Shown: piece by piece, positions 16,488-25,933 of the stretch
Layout: each line of letters begins with the position of its first letter
Numbering within the stretch: position 1 is the first letter of the stretch
Position numbers and translations under genes: made by a program
The notes under the pieces: model-generated
The model's input: only the letters and a program-made list of their open reading frames with translations
Database searches by the model: none
Told to the model about the DNA's origin: nothing
NCBI GenBank assembly: GCA_002840715.1
Contig: PHBW01000016.1
Coordinates: forward strand, 16,479-80,478
Origin: Chloroflexi bacterium HGW-Chloroflexi-4
GTDB lineage: Bacteria; Chloroflexota; Anaerolineae; Anaerolineales; Anaerolineaceae
Direction: 5' to 3'
DNA: 64,000 bases

Positions 16488-17116
16488 TCTTAACCAGCCA
16501 GCAAATTATGGATCGAATCGAGAAAAAAGAACTCATTTTTTCACCGCAAATTGATCAATTTCAAATTCAGCAGCATTCAGTGGATTTACGGCTAGGCTTC
16601 TCTTTTTTGCTACCCAAAGCTTGGGACTTGACCAATGAAGGTCGTGTGGCGGTGCGTACAGACCATCTGGATGTTGATCATAAAACCATGCGTCACACGC
16701 TGGTGGAGTTGGAAGAAGGCCAGGTATTTGATATTTTGCCTGGTGAATATGTGGCGGTGACCACACTCGAAAAAATAAAACTACCTGACAATCTGATGGC
16801 CATTTTATATCCACGTTCGTCGGTCAACCGCAGAGGTCTCTCAATCGACCTGACCGGCGTAGTGGATGCCGGTTACGAGGGCAATCTGCTGATTCCGGTG
16901 CGTAACAATACTCAGTCACAGGTCATTCGCATGTATCCTGGAGAGCGCATCTGCCAGGTGGTGTTTGAAGAGATCAACGGATCTGTGCAAGTGAAACAGA
17001 GCCGCTGGCAGAACTCAGATGTGATAGTCACTATCAAAGAAGAACGCAGTACAAATGAGATGGATTTTGTGCGCAAGGGTAATATCACAGGCTTGAAAAA
17101 AGAATTTCCTATGTAA
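16484..17116 (+). CDS. dCTP deaminase/dUTPase family protein
   Basis: The start at ATG 16484 overlaps the preceding stop and gives 210 residues. MILTSQQIMDRI, HSVDLRLG, YPRSSVNRRGLSI, GVVDAGYEG and GERICQVVFEEI are the conserved blocks of the Dcd/Dut family. The deaminase Glu expected after DAGYEG is Pro in NLLIPVRN, while the Asp and Tyr of the dUTPase motif are kept, so dUTP hydrolysis to dUMP is favoured over dCTP deamination. It is the last gene of the run and ends only 5 bases from the convergent glnE stop, with no terminator between. Confidence 0.8.
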   Translation: MILTSQQIMDRIEKKELIFSPQIDQFQIQQHSVDLRLGFSFLLPKAWDLTNEGRVAVRTDHLDVDHKTMRHTLVELEEGQVFDILPGEYVAVTTLEKIKLPDNLMAILYPRSSVNRRGLSIDLTGVVDAGYEGNLLIPVRNNTQSQVIRMYPGERICQVVFEEINGSVQVKQSRWQNSDVIVTIKEERSTNEMDFVRKGNITGLKKEFPM

Positions 17117-17121
17117 AAAAC

Positions 17122-20100
17122 TCAAGCTTGCAGCAGCTTCTGGTTGATCTCAAGCACTTCCTGCGGATAGCGGGTTAAGTCTTGTTTGAGACGTTGCACA
17201 TCCGATCCGTATTGCAGACGGCGGGCGAGATAAGCGAATTCGTCGCTCTCATAGGGTGGAATGTTGACATCCTTGGCGTTGCCTCTCACAACCCGCAGAG
17301 AATCAATCAGCCAGCGCATGAAGGTGTGTGCCTTACGCAGACGGTCATAATCTTCAATGGTGAGATACCCGGCCTGATGCATGGCTGCCATAGCTTCGCG
17401 GATGTTGGTAAGTCTGAGTGATGAATCTTTAAATCCGTAATTGATCTGCAACCCCTGAACAAGATATTCAATATCCACCAGGGCGCCGGGGCTGAACTTG
17501 GCGTTGAAAGTTCCGGCAGCGGTCAGGTGGCGTACCTGTTTTTCACGCATGGCACGCATGGATGTGACGTCAAAGACCGTGCCGTTATAGACGTATTCAT
17601 CACGTAAACTGCTTAATTGACTGCCCAAATTTTCGCTCCCGGCAATCGGACGCAGCTTGACCAACGCCTGCCGTTCATAAGGCCAGGCAGGCCCGTCAGG
17701 GGCATAGTATTTCTTGAAGGATTCAAGTGAGACGGCCTGGCTACCGGCTTTGCCATAAGGGCGAAGCTGTAAATCAATATGAAAGACGCCTTCCTGCCTG
17801 GCCTGAATCGACAGGATCAGGGATTGGATCAGTTCCTCATAAAAATTACTGGTGGCGATGCTTTTGAATCCGGTTGTTTTGCCCTGGCCGGTATAAACGA
17901 GCATGAGTTCGATATCAGAGGCGAAACCGAGTTCGCGTCCGCCGCACTTGCCCAGGGCCAACAAAACAGCTTCAGCGGGCTGGCTTTTTTCAAGCTTGGG
18001 CTGGCCGTGTTGTTTCACCAACTCCTGTTTGCAACGCTCAAAAGCCTCGCTTAAAACAACTTCCACAAGATCGGTGAGTTCTTCTGAGAAGGTGCCGAAT
18101 TCGGCGGTGTATCCGAGGATATGGCGCATGTCGATGCGGAACATCTCGCGGTCTTTGAAGGCGTTCAACCCTTCACGCCAGTTGGCAGCTTTGGCGATTG
18201 CCTTTCGGGCTTCTTTTTCAAGGTCCTTTCGGGTAAAGGCTTTTTCAAGCGTATCCACGTTACTCACGATCGGAAAGAGGTTGGAATACTGCATGCGCAA
18301 AAAGTCATCCCACAAGAAGTCGCTGACACCCAGCAATTTGGCCAGGGCGTTGAGCACTTCGGGGCGTTCAATGCGCGCAAATTCATCCACCCAGTTGGGA
18401 CGTTCAAAAAGTTGAAGCAAAAATTCTCTGAAATGCAGCATGGCGCTTTCAGGGTTGGGAGAGTGGGGCAGTAAATGGGTGAAATGTTTAATCAATACTG
18501 CGGCAGCCCGCAGTTCTCGCTGCTTTTCGGGTGTGACGATTTTCTCACCCTTTTCATTGGTGACATATAAGATGTCGCTGGCCTGGCTGCCCACGGATTG
18601 CACCAGCATGCGCACGATGTTAATGTGGCTGAGTGCCAGGGCATTGCTGAATTCATACAGGAAACCAGCCGTGTCAGGCGCACTGATGCGCAGCAGTGTA
18701 TATTTATCATCCGCTTCGTTGTCAATTTCAATTTCAACAGGGTAAAGGGGCATGCCTTCGGCTGGTGTTTCGTGGAAGGTGGCGCCAACCCGTTTGACCA
18801 AATCGCCCTGGGCTTCACGCCGCCTGCCGGTCTTGATTTTGGTGATTAAAGCCTTTAAATCGTCAGCATAGTTTTTCAAGAGGTCGGGATGTATGGATTC
18901 ATCTTTCACTGATCGCACGGTAAAAACATCCACGATCTTCTTCAGCCCCTGATCTCCGCTGCTGGTAGTATTGGCTTCATAGGTAAAGACCTGGCTTTCA
19001 AGAATATCCAGACCGTAGAGGTACATCAAACCGCAGATGATCGAGAGCACACCCAGATAGTCGTATCCGACAATGGTGATGCGCCAGCGATTGTCATCTA
19101 CAAGCTGGGGTTCGACGATCACAGGTTTATCACTGGAAAGCATTTCGGTCAGGCGGGTGTGGTGAGCAATCTCATCAGGGCTAAAAGTGGTGGCGTAAGA
19201 CGCATCCATGCGGGAAACGTGCTGCTGAACCTTGATTGCGATTTCAGGGGACACGACCACGGGTTCAACCGCCTGGTTGCCGACATATTTCAAGAAGATG
19301 GTGCGCAGCGCCTGTGATTGTTTCTCATAAGCCTGGATGAAGCGTTCACCGGCACCATGACCTTCAAATCCGAGTCGGCGAGCTAATAATGCCAGTGAGT
19401 GTACATCAGAGGGCAGGGTATATGTTTGCTGATAGTCTGTAATTTGCAGATAATGTTCAATGGTGCGCAAAAAGATATAACCGTCGGTGAGGATGCGCGC
19501 TTCTTCAGGTGTGATCAGCTTGGCATCTCTCAATTGAGGGATGGCTTTAAGGGTTGACCGGGTGCGAATGGATGAATGGGTCAACTGTAATGATTGAACC
19601 ACAAACTCAACGTCGCGGATGGAACCTGCACCAAGTTTAACCTCGCCCCATTTACGACCTTTTTCGAGCAGAAATTCTTCTGTGCGCTGTTTCATTGAGA
19701 AAATGCCGGCGCGCACTTCATCCGCAGGGATGCTGAAGAGCAAGGGCTCCACATCTCGGCGCAGTTCTTCGCCAAATGCCAGGTTGCCGGCAATGGGGCG
19801 TGCTTTAAGAAAAGCTTGTTTTTCCCACAGCAGCGCGGATTGTTTGTAGTAACGCAAATAGCCTTCAAGGGTTGTGACCAACGGACCGTCATGCCCCCAG
19901 GGACGCAGGCGCATATCCACGCGGTAAAGGAACCCATCTCCCGTGGATTTTGAGATGATGTCTATCAACGATTTTGCGAGTTTAAGATAATTTTCAGATG
20001 CCTGTTTGGCAATGAAAAGCAGATCAATATCCGAACTGTAATTGAGTTCGCGGGCGCCGAGTTTGCCCATGGCCAGCACGGTAAAGTTGGAGGCAGAGAC

Positions 20101-20706
20101 TCCGGTTTCTTCGGCAGCCAACGCCAGGCAGGCGCGGGTCATGCCAATAGCCATACGCGAAAGCTGAGAAAAAACAGCCCGCAAGTCGAACAGGTCTAAA
20201 AAGTCGCTGACCCCTATGCGCAAAAGTTCCCTGCGCTGGTAACGCCGAAGTGCGTCCAGCCGCTCCAGATAATCATTTCTGGATTGCCATGCAGCCATGC
20301 CTTCACTGTGGAATTGATCCACGGTTTTGCGCTCGGTCAGCAGGCTGCGCTGCGCCACCAGACGGATGGCATCAGGCGTTCCCAGTAATATCTCGGTTAA
20401 AAAAGGACTGGCGGAAAAAAGGGTCACCAAAATTTCCACCAGGCGCGGATTTTCTTGCAGGTCAGCGAACAAGGAACCGCTGAATGTATCCACCAGACGT
20501 TCAAAATGCACCAGCGAACGATCAGGGTCTGCGGCGACCGAGAGCGCAGGAATCAGCCAGGGCAGCAGTTCCTTCATCTGGTCGGGGTAGGTTGTGGTCA
20601 GGCGGTTGAATATGGATTTGGCGTTTTGGCTGTCAGCAAAACTATTTCCATCAAAAAGCTGAGAAATGGCGGTATTGGCGTCGGCGCTGTTCTTTTCGGT
20701 TTTCAT
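17122..20706 (-). CDS. glnE: Glutamine synthetase adenylyltransferase/deadenylylase with two internal ACT-like domains
   Basis: GlnE attaches and removes AMP on glutamine synthetase. The likely start is ATG 20706 (MKTEKNSADAN) with GGAAGAG just upstream, giving 1194 residues against about 950 for usual GlnE. The first nucleotidyltransferase half has GKLGARELNYSSDIDLLF (near residue 224) and LGAGSIRDVEF. The second has GKCGGRELGFASDIEL (near 930) and SPGALVDIEY. The extra length is two ACT-like domains (about 535-630, WRITIVGYDYLGVLS; and 665-745, YTLLRISAPDTAGFLYEF), the glutamine-sensing type found at the end of GlnD. The second half has Asp-x-Glu where E. coli has Asp-x-Asp. Divergent from glnA. 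Confidence 0.9.
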   Translation of the reverse strand: MKTEKNSADANTAISQLFDGNSFADSQNAKSIFNRLTTTYPDQMKELLPWLIPALSVAADPDRSLVHFERLVDTFSGSLFADLQENPRLVEILVTLFSASPFLTEILLGTPDAIRLVAQRSLLTERKTVDQFHSEGMAAWQSRNDYLERLDALRRYQRRELLRIGVSDFLDLFDLRAVFSQLSRMAIGMTRACLALAAEETGVSASNFTVLAMGKLGARELNYSSDIDLLFIAKQASENYLKLAKSLIDIISKSTGDGFLYRVDMRLRPWGHDGPLVTTLEGYLRYYKQSALLWEKQAFLKARPIAGNLAFGEELRRDVEPLLFSIPADEVRAGIFSMKQRTEEFLLEKGRKWGEVKLGAGSIRDVEFVVQSLQLTHSSIRTRSTLKAIPQLRDAKLITPEEARILTDGYIFLRTIEHYLQITDYQQTYTLPSDVHSLALLARRLGFEGHGAGERFIQAYEKQSQALRTIFLKYVGNQAVEPVVVSPEIAIKVQQHVSRMDASYATTFSPDEIAHHTRLTEMLSSDKPVIVEPQLVDDNRWRITIVGYDYLGVLSIICGLMYLYGLDILESQVFTYEANTTSSGDQGLKKIVDVFTVRSVKDESIHPDLLKNYADDLKALITKIKTGRRREAQGDLVKRVGATFHETPAEGMPLYPVEIEIDNEADDKYTLLRISAPDTAGFLYEFSNALALSHINIVRMLVQSVGSQASDILYVTNEKGEKIVTPEKQRELRAAAVLIKHFTHLLPHSPNPESAMLHFREFLLQLFERPNWVDEFARIERPEVLNALAKLLGVSDFLWDDFLRMQYSNLFPIVSNVDTLEKAFTRKDLEKEARKAIAKAANWREGLNAFKDREMFRIDMRHILGYTAEFGTFSEELTDLVEVVLSEAFERCKQELVKQHGQPKLEKSQPAEAVLLALGKCGGRELGFASDIELMLVYTGQGKTTGFKSIATSNFYEELIQSLILSIQARQEGVFHIDLQLRPYGKAGSQAVSLESFKKYYAPDGPAWPYERQALVKLRPIAGSENLGSQLSSLRDEYVYNGTVFDVTSMRAMREKQVRHLTAAGTFNAKFSPGALVDIEYLVQGLQINYGFKDSSLRLTNIREAMAAMHQAGYLTIEDYDRLRKAHTFMRWLIDSLRVVRGNAKDVNIPPYESDEFAYLARRLQYGSDVQRLKQDLTRYPQEVLEINQKLLQA

Positions 20707-20818
20707 ATGAGACTCTTCCATAAAAAAATTATACAGTAAGTGCAGGTTTGGAGAATAAGCCAATCCACGCTTTAATCTTATTCCATTTGAAGCGTGAAAA
20801 AAGTACCCGTTCGGGTAA

Positions 20819-20847
20819 TATACAGGGTAAGGGTGTTTCTCTATAAT
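20819..20847 (+). promoter_or_regulatory. Candidate glnA promoter
   Basis: A perfect -10 TATAAT (20842-20847) is preceded, after a 17-bp spacer, by TATACA (20819-20824), a partial -35. The short palindrome ACCCGTTCGGGT (20806-20817) lies just upstream and may be regulatory. Confidence 0.5.
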
Positions 20848-20918
20848 CACTAAATACTTTTTGAGGACTTATATCTTTTTATCTAAAAATTGACCTCGAA
20901 TTCTAAAGGAGAAAACTC

Positions 20919-22331
20919 ATGGGAAAGACAGTGAAAGAAGTACTTGAATTAGCAAAGAACGTAAAAATGGTTGACCTGCGATTTATTGACCTGCCGGGAA
21001 CCTGGCAGCACTTTACCATTCCTGCCCACCGATTGGACCTTGACCTTTTCGAGGAAGGCATTCCATTTGACGGTTCATCCATTCGCGGGTTCCAGGAAAT
21101 TCACGAATCTGACATGCTGCTGCTGCTTGATCCTGAGACCGCATTTGTTGATCCAGTAGCACCGTTGCCTACTTTGGTGATTAGCTGCGATGTTTATGAC
21201 CCGATCACCAAGCAACCTTACAGCCGTGATCCCCGTTTTGTTGCCAGAAAAGCCGAAGCCTATTTAAGGCAAACCGGCATTGGCGACACTGCTTTCTTTG
21301 GACCTGAAGCCGAGTTCTTTATTTTTGACAATATTCGCTACGGCAGCAACACCAATGAATCTTTCTATGAAATCGACAGTGCTGAAGGCTGGTGGAACAG
21401 CGGTGATAAATCCAAACCCAACATGGGCGGTCAAATTTTGCCCAAACGCGGATATTTCCCCGTGCCTCCAACCGATACACTTCAGCTATTGCGCAGCCAG
21501 ATCGTTATGGCGCTTGAAGAGTCTGGCGTCGAAATGGAGATACATCATCATGAAGTTGCTTCCGCTGGTCAAGTTGAGTTGGGTATGAAATTCAACACCT
21601 TGATCCGCATGGCTGATCAACTCTTGATCTACAAATATATTGCCAAGAACGTTGCCCGACAGAACGGCAAGACGGCCACCTTTATGCCCAAACCCCTCTT
21701 TGGCGATAACGGCTCTGGCATGCATGTGCACTCGTCAATTTGGAAGAACGGCAAAAATGTCTTCTTTGATGCCTCAGGTTATGCCCAGCTTTCTGATACT
21801 GCCAAGTATTACATCGGAGGTTTGCTGAAACATGCTCCTTCATTGTTGGCGTTGACCAACCCCACCACCAACTCATACCGCCGCCTCGTGCCCGGTTATG
21901 AAGCACCTGTCAACCTGGCTTACTCACAGCGAAACCGTTCGGCTGTCTGTCGTATTCCAGTTACAAGCAGTGAGAAATCCAAGCGTGTTGAATTCCGCGC
22001 CCCGGATGCCACCAGCAACCCCTATTTGTGCTTCTCTGCTTTGTTGATGGCTGGTTTGGACGGCATCCAGAATCGGATCGACCCCGGCAATCCTGTTGAT
22101 AAAGACCTATATGAACTGCCGCGTGAAGAAGCCAAGTTGATCAAACAGGTCCCAGGTTCTTTGGGTGATGTGTTGATTGCACTCGAAAACGACCATGATT
22201 ATCTGCTCAAGGGTGACGTCTTCACCAAAGATTTACTTGAGGCGTATATTTCATACAAACGTCAGAATGAGCTTGATCCCGTGCGCATCCGCCCTGTGCC
22301 TTACGAATTTGTGTTGTACTACGATATTTAG
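20919..22331 (+). CDS. glnA: Glutamine synthetase type I
   Basis: The enzyme condenses glutamate and ammonia into glutamine using ATP. At 470 residues it is the GSI length, with [10 protein letters not shown], the [11 protein letters not shown] metal-site block, [24 protein letters not shown] and the NRSAVCRIP and KRVEFRAPD segments. Tyr398 in DKDLYELP matches the adenylylated Tyr397 of E. coli, so this is a GSI-beta enzyme under GlnE control; glnE is divergently transcribed next to it. AAAGGAG precedes the ATG. A strong stem-loop follows the gene. Confidence 0.96.
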   Translation: MGKTVKEVLELAKNVKMVDLRFIDLPGTWQHFTIPAHRLDLDLFEEGIPFDGSSIRGFQEIHESDMLLLLDPETAFVDPVAPLPTLVISCDVYDPITKQPYSRDPRFVARKAEAYLRQTGIGDTAFFGPEAEFFIFDNIRYGSNTNESFYEIDSAEGWWNSGDKSKPNMGGQILPKRGYFPVPPTDTLQLLRSQIVMALEESGVEMEIHHHEVASAGQVELGMKFNTLIRMADQLLIYKYIAKNVARQNGKTATFMPKPLFGDNGSGMHVHSSIWKNGKNVFFDASGYAQLSDTAKYYIGGLLKHAPSLLALTNPTTNSYRRLVPGYEAPVNLAYSQRNRSAVCRIPVTSSEKSKRVEFRAPDATSNPYLCFSALLMAGLDGIQNRIDPGNPVDKDLYELPREEAKLIKQVPGSLGDVLIALENDHDYLLKGDVFTKDLLEAYISYKRQNELDPVRIRPVPYEFVLYYDI

Positions 22332-22364
22332 ATCATTTCCTGTCTCTCCTTTAGACGTCGCATC

Positions 22365-22402
22365 AAATCTGACAGGTGTTCAAGCACCTGTCAGGTTTGT
22401 TA
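22365..22402 (+). terminator. Terminator after glnA
   Basis: A 14-bp stem with one G-T pair (22365-22378 with 22385-22398) and a 6-base loop ends in GTTTGTT. A longer T run lies about 15 bases further on. Confidence 0.75.
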
Positions 22403-22445
22403 AAGGCCAGTTCTTTTTTAGACATGCTACAATTATCTGAGCAGG

Positions 22446-24707
22446 ATGCCAAACATGAGTGAACAAAACGCCAATTCCCGACTATACGATGCCCTGGCCA
22501 GTCTGAATCAGATTGGCGCTACCGTCAACCAGATTGGACAAGACGGCAGGGTCAGTGTAGACGACACCTTAAAACTGATTGTCGCCAGCGCCATCCAGGT
22601 ATTACAGGGGGCGTCTGCGGTGATCTACTCTTATGATGACACTCAGGGTGAATTTATTGTGACATCACGCGTGACCGCGGGTGTTAATGATAATGGGGAA
22701 TTAAGTGATGAGCCCCGACCCTACGGGTTGGGTTTTCGCGCCATCAAACAGCGCCGAAGGGTCTTATCATACGAAGAAAAAGGCACCAACATCCATCCGG
22801 CAAGAGCCATGGCAGGCGCCAGGGTGATGGGGTGTTTTCCATTAATTGTGGCTGATATTCCAGTGGGGGCGCTATATGTTTACCTTCAGGATGAACGCGA
22901 GTTCAGCCAGCTCGAATTATTGATGTTGGATAATTTTGTCAATCAGGCCGCCATGGCCATTTATCATGCGCATAATCTTGAAAAAATGCAGCGCAACCTA
23001 TCCCGCAAAGAAGAAGAAATCAAGCGAATGCGCCGTGCAGGTTTGCTGATCTCTTCAAGGTTACGGTTGGAAGAAACCCTCGAATCGATTTTGCAAATGG
23101 CGCTTGAAGTCACTGGCGCGCAGTACGGCATCTTCCGCCTGTTGGATCAAAAAGCAAAAACACTGAACACCAGGGCGGTTGCCGGTGAATATACCGCACG
23201 GCCTTTGATCGAATCGCTGCCGCTGGATTCTAACAGCGTAATGGCATGGGTGGCGCGCGAACGGCAATCAGCCTGTATCGCAGACTTGCATGCCGACCCC
23301 TGGTCGCACATCTACTATCCGCTTGATTCAAACATGGAAATGCGTTCCGAGCTAGCCGTACCCTTGGTGGGTGCAACGGGAAGACTGGAAGGGGTGCTCA
23401 ACCTTGAAAGCCCGATCGTGGGCGCGTTTAGCGAAGAAGACAGCTATCTGCTTCAGGCGCTGGCTACCCAGGCGGTCATCACCATTCAAGAGGTGAGGCT
23501 GCTGGATGCGCTTGAAGAAATCACCCATTTGTTATTAACCGAGCCGCTGCAAAAAGTGTTGATTCGCCTTTCTGCTCTGGCCTGCGACCTGCTGGATGCA
23601 GCCACCAGCGCAATCTGGAATTTAAAAGGGGATGTACTGGAAGTTGCTGCCGAGAGCGGAGGCTACCGCCATGGGGAAAGTATTCCCGTGGAAGGAAGTC
23701 TTGCTGGGTTTGCGATTCTCGAACGACAACCGGTTGTGAGTGAAGATGTGCGCACCGACAAACGTTTTCACCGCGCAGACCTGGCAGTGGATCAGGATTG
23801 GTCGCGCGCCTTGATTGTGCCGCTGCTGCCTGGGGATAAAGGCGAGCCGCTCGGCGCATTTGGTGTTTACAGTTCCACCAGCGGGGCGGGGCATTTTGCC
23901 GAATCAGAGTGGGATAAGAAAGTTCTGGTCACGCTGGCTGATTATGCGGTGCTGGCTTATCAGAATGCTGCTCATCAAGATGCACTGCGTGCCGCCCAGG
24001 AACAGCGTTCCGTCGCTGAGACGTTTGCAGCGGTTGGCGATATTGCCTCCAATTTGCTTCATCACTTGAACAACAAAGTGGGCACCATCCCTGTGCGTAT
24101 TCAAGGCATTGAAGATAAATTACAGGATGTGCTGAGCGCCAACCCTTATCTGGCGCACAACCTGGATGAGATTGAACACTGCGCCACTGACGCCATGGAA
24201 AGCGTGCGGGAGAGTCTTTCGCATTTACGCCCCATCAAGCGTGAACCGGTGCTGGTGGTAAGCCGGGTGCTTGAAGCGATCAGCCTGGTGAAGATGCCCC
24301 CGACTGCTGAAGTGAAGATCAATCAACTCGATCATTTACCGGTGGTGATGGCCGGAGAACGCACCCTGACGCTGGTTTTCACCAACCTGATTGAAAATGC
24401 TCTGGACGCGATGAACGGAAAGGGCGTGATTACCATTTCAGGCAGTGTTGACAAAGATTGGGTCGAAGTTAAGGTGAGTGATAACGGACCGGGCATTCCA
24501 CCCGAGCTGCACGAGCACATTTTTGATCTCAATTACAGCGGCCGCGGTGCTTCGCGACCGGGCAAGCTGGGTTTTGGCCTGTGGTGGGTGAAGACCTTGA
24601 TGACCCGTCTTGAGGGCAACGTCTCCATACAAAGCGACGGAGTCCACGGCACCACCTTTGTTTTGAGGCTTCCGATTGCCAAGCCGAATGGCGGAGAAAA
24701 AGTATGA
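22446..24707 (+). CDS. Soluble multi-GAF histidine kinase
   Basis: The 753-residue protein has no membrane segment. Three GAF-like domains (about residues 25-180, 195-350 and 365-515) precede a helical segment with the probable phosphoacceptor His in SNLLHHLNNKVGTIP (near 538), then a HATPase domain with NLIENALDAMNGKG, DNGPGIPPE and GFGLWWVKTLM. It probably senses a small cytoplasmic ligand or redox cue and phosphorylates the response regulator whose gene overlaps its 3' end by ATGA. Confidence 0.88.
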   Translation: MPNMSEQNANSRLYDALASLNQIGATVNQIGQDGRVSVDDTLKLIVASAIQVLQGASAVIYSYDDTQGEFIVTSRVTAGVNDNGELSDEPRPYGLGFRAIKQRRRVLSYEEKGTNIHPARAMAGARVMGCFPLIVADIPVGALYVYLQDEREFSQLELLMLDNFVNQAAMAIYHAHNLEKMQRNLSRKEEEIKRMRRAGLLISSRLRLEETLESILQMALEVTGAQYGIFRLLDQKAKTLNTRAVAGEYTARPLIESLPLDSNSVMAWVARERQSACIADLHADPWSHIYYPLDSNMEMRSELAVPLVGATGRLEGVLNLESPIVGAFSEEDSYLLQALATQAVITIQEVRLLDALEEITHLLLTEPLQKVLIRLSALACDLLDAATSAIWNLKGDVLEVAAESGGYRHGESIPVEGSLAGFAILERQPVVSEDVRTDKRFHRADLAVDQDWSRALIVPLLPGDKGEPLGAFGVYSSTSGAGHFAESEWDKKVLVTLADYAVLAYQNAAHQDALRAAQEQRSVAETFAAVGDIASNLLHHLNNKVGTIPVRIQGIEDKLQDVLSANPYLAHNLDEIEHCATDAMESVRESLSHLRPIKREPVLVVSRVLEAISLVKMPPTAEVKINQLDHLPVVMAGERTLTLVFTNLIENALDAMNGKGVITISGSVDKDWVEVKVSDNGPGIPPELHEHIFDLNYSGRGASRPGKLGFGLWWVKTLMTRLEGNVSIQSDGVHGTTFVLRLPIAKPNGGEKV

Positions 24708-25783
24708 TGACCTCAAAACCATCTCCGCGGGCGATTGTGATTGAGGATGATTCTTCATGGCAGCAGATTCTGAGTGAAATTCTTTCAGATTCCGGCATGA
24801 CAGTGGATGTAGCGGACAACCTTGAAGACGCCTTGAAACTGCTTAAAGCAGAACCCCACCGGTTGGCGTTGGTGGATTTGTCACTTGAAAGCAAAGATCA
24901 CAGTAATGAAGACGGGCTACGGGTGCTTGAAGCCATCAAACGTCTAGACCCGGGCTGCCAAAGCATCTTGCTGACCGGTTTTGCCACGGTGGAGCTGGCA
25001 GTCAGCGTGTTGACCGAACTTGGTGCTTTTTCATTTCTGCGAAAAGAAAGTTTCAACCGGGCACAGTTCCGTGAGTTGATCAGCCAGGCATTGGTATCTG
25101 CCCCGAAGATCCAAGCTGATGAAATAACTCCAAACCTTGCTGCAAAGAGTACGTCAAACATAAAATCTGAGCCTGTTTCGCATAAGGCGGCGAATGTGCT
25201 GGTGGTCGAAGATGATGCTGGCTGGCGCAGCATCCTGTCGGAGTTGCTCACGGATGCCGGGTTGGAGATCAGGGTGTGCAGCAGCTACGGGGATGCGCTC
25301 GGCGCGCTACGGCGCGAAACTTTTTCGCTGGCAGTGGTTGATCTTTCACTAACGGCGGATGTGGTCTGGGATGATGCCGCAGACAGCGATTCCCTCGAAG
25401 GGTACAGCCTGCTGGCCAACACGCGCGTTGCAGGTACGCCCACGATCGTGGTCAGCGGTGTGGTGGGCGTGGATGAGATTCAGCGCGCTTATAATGAACA
25501 TTCAGTGTTTGCCTATCTTGAAAAGCAGGCGTTTGACCGCAACACCTTCAGACGTCTGGTGCGTGAGGCGATTGCCGCAGGCAGCACTTTCTCGGAATTG
25601 GATCAGCTCACCCAGCGGGAAAGGGAAGTCTTTGATCTGCTGGCAAAGGGCATGACCAATAAAGAGATCGCCGATGCACTGGTGATCACCAACAACACGG
25701 TCAAACGACATTTGAAGGCGGTGTTTGAGAAACTGGATGTGCATACGCGTGCGGCAGCGCTTTCCAAGGCGAGGGGCGGTTAA
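24704..25783 (+). CDS. Response regulator with two receiver domains and a LuxR-type HTH
   Basis: The 359-residue protein has two tandem receivers: residues about 8-130 (IEDD, VDLSL with the phospho-Asp, LLTGF, RKES) and 165-285 (VVEDDAG, VVDLSL, VVSGV, EKQAF). The C-terminal NarL/LuxR helix-turn-helix reads LTQREREVFDLLAKG and NKEIADALVITNNTVKRHL. Translational overlap with the upstream kinase marks them as a two-component pair. Two receivers could let it integrate two phosphorylation inputs. A short GGTT-AACC pairing followed by six T after the stop may terminate the unit. Confidence 0.9.
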   Translation: MMTSKPSPRAIVIEDDSSWQQILSEILSDSGMTVDVADNLEDALKLLKAEPHRLALVDLSLESKDHSNEDGLRVLEAIKRLDPGCQSILLTGFATVELAVSVLTELGAFSFLRKESFNRAQFRELISQALVSAPKIQADEITPNLAAKSTSNIKSEPVSHKAANVLVVEDDAGWRSILSELLTDAGLEIRVCSSYGDALGALRRETFSLAVVDLSLTADVVWDDAADSDSLEGYSLLANTRVAGTPTIVVSGVVGVDEIQRAYNEHSVFAYLEKQAFDRNTFRRLVREAIAAGSTFSELDQLTQREREVFDLLAKGMTNKEIADALVITNNTVKRHLKAVFEKLDVHTRAAALSKARGG

Positions 25784-25933
25784 AACCCTTTTTTATCCAC
25801 ATACCACACGTAAAGTTCTAATAGACTTAGAAAAAGAACTGAAGACTAAACCATTAAATCCAGTAATATTTTTTTCCCCCGCGGTTTATAACCGGGGAGA
25901 CTTTGAGTAGTTCTTTCTATTCAATTTGGAGTA

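Noticed and set aside
25860..25900. GC-rich hairpin near CCCCCGCGG as a gnd terminator
   Set aside because: The T run lies on the wrong side for the minus-strand transcript, and the stem needs a bulge.
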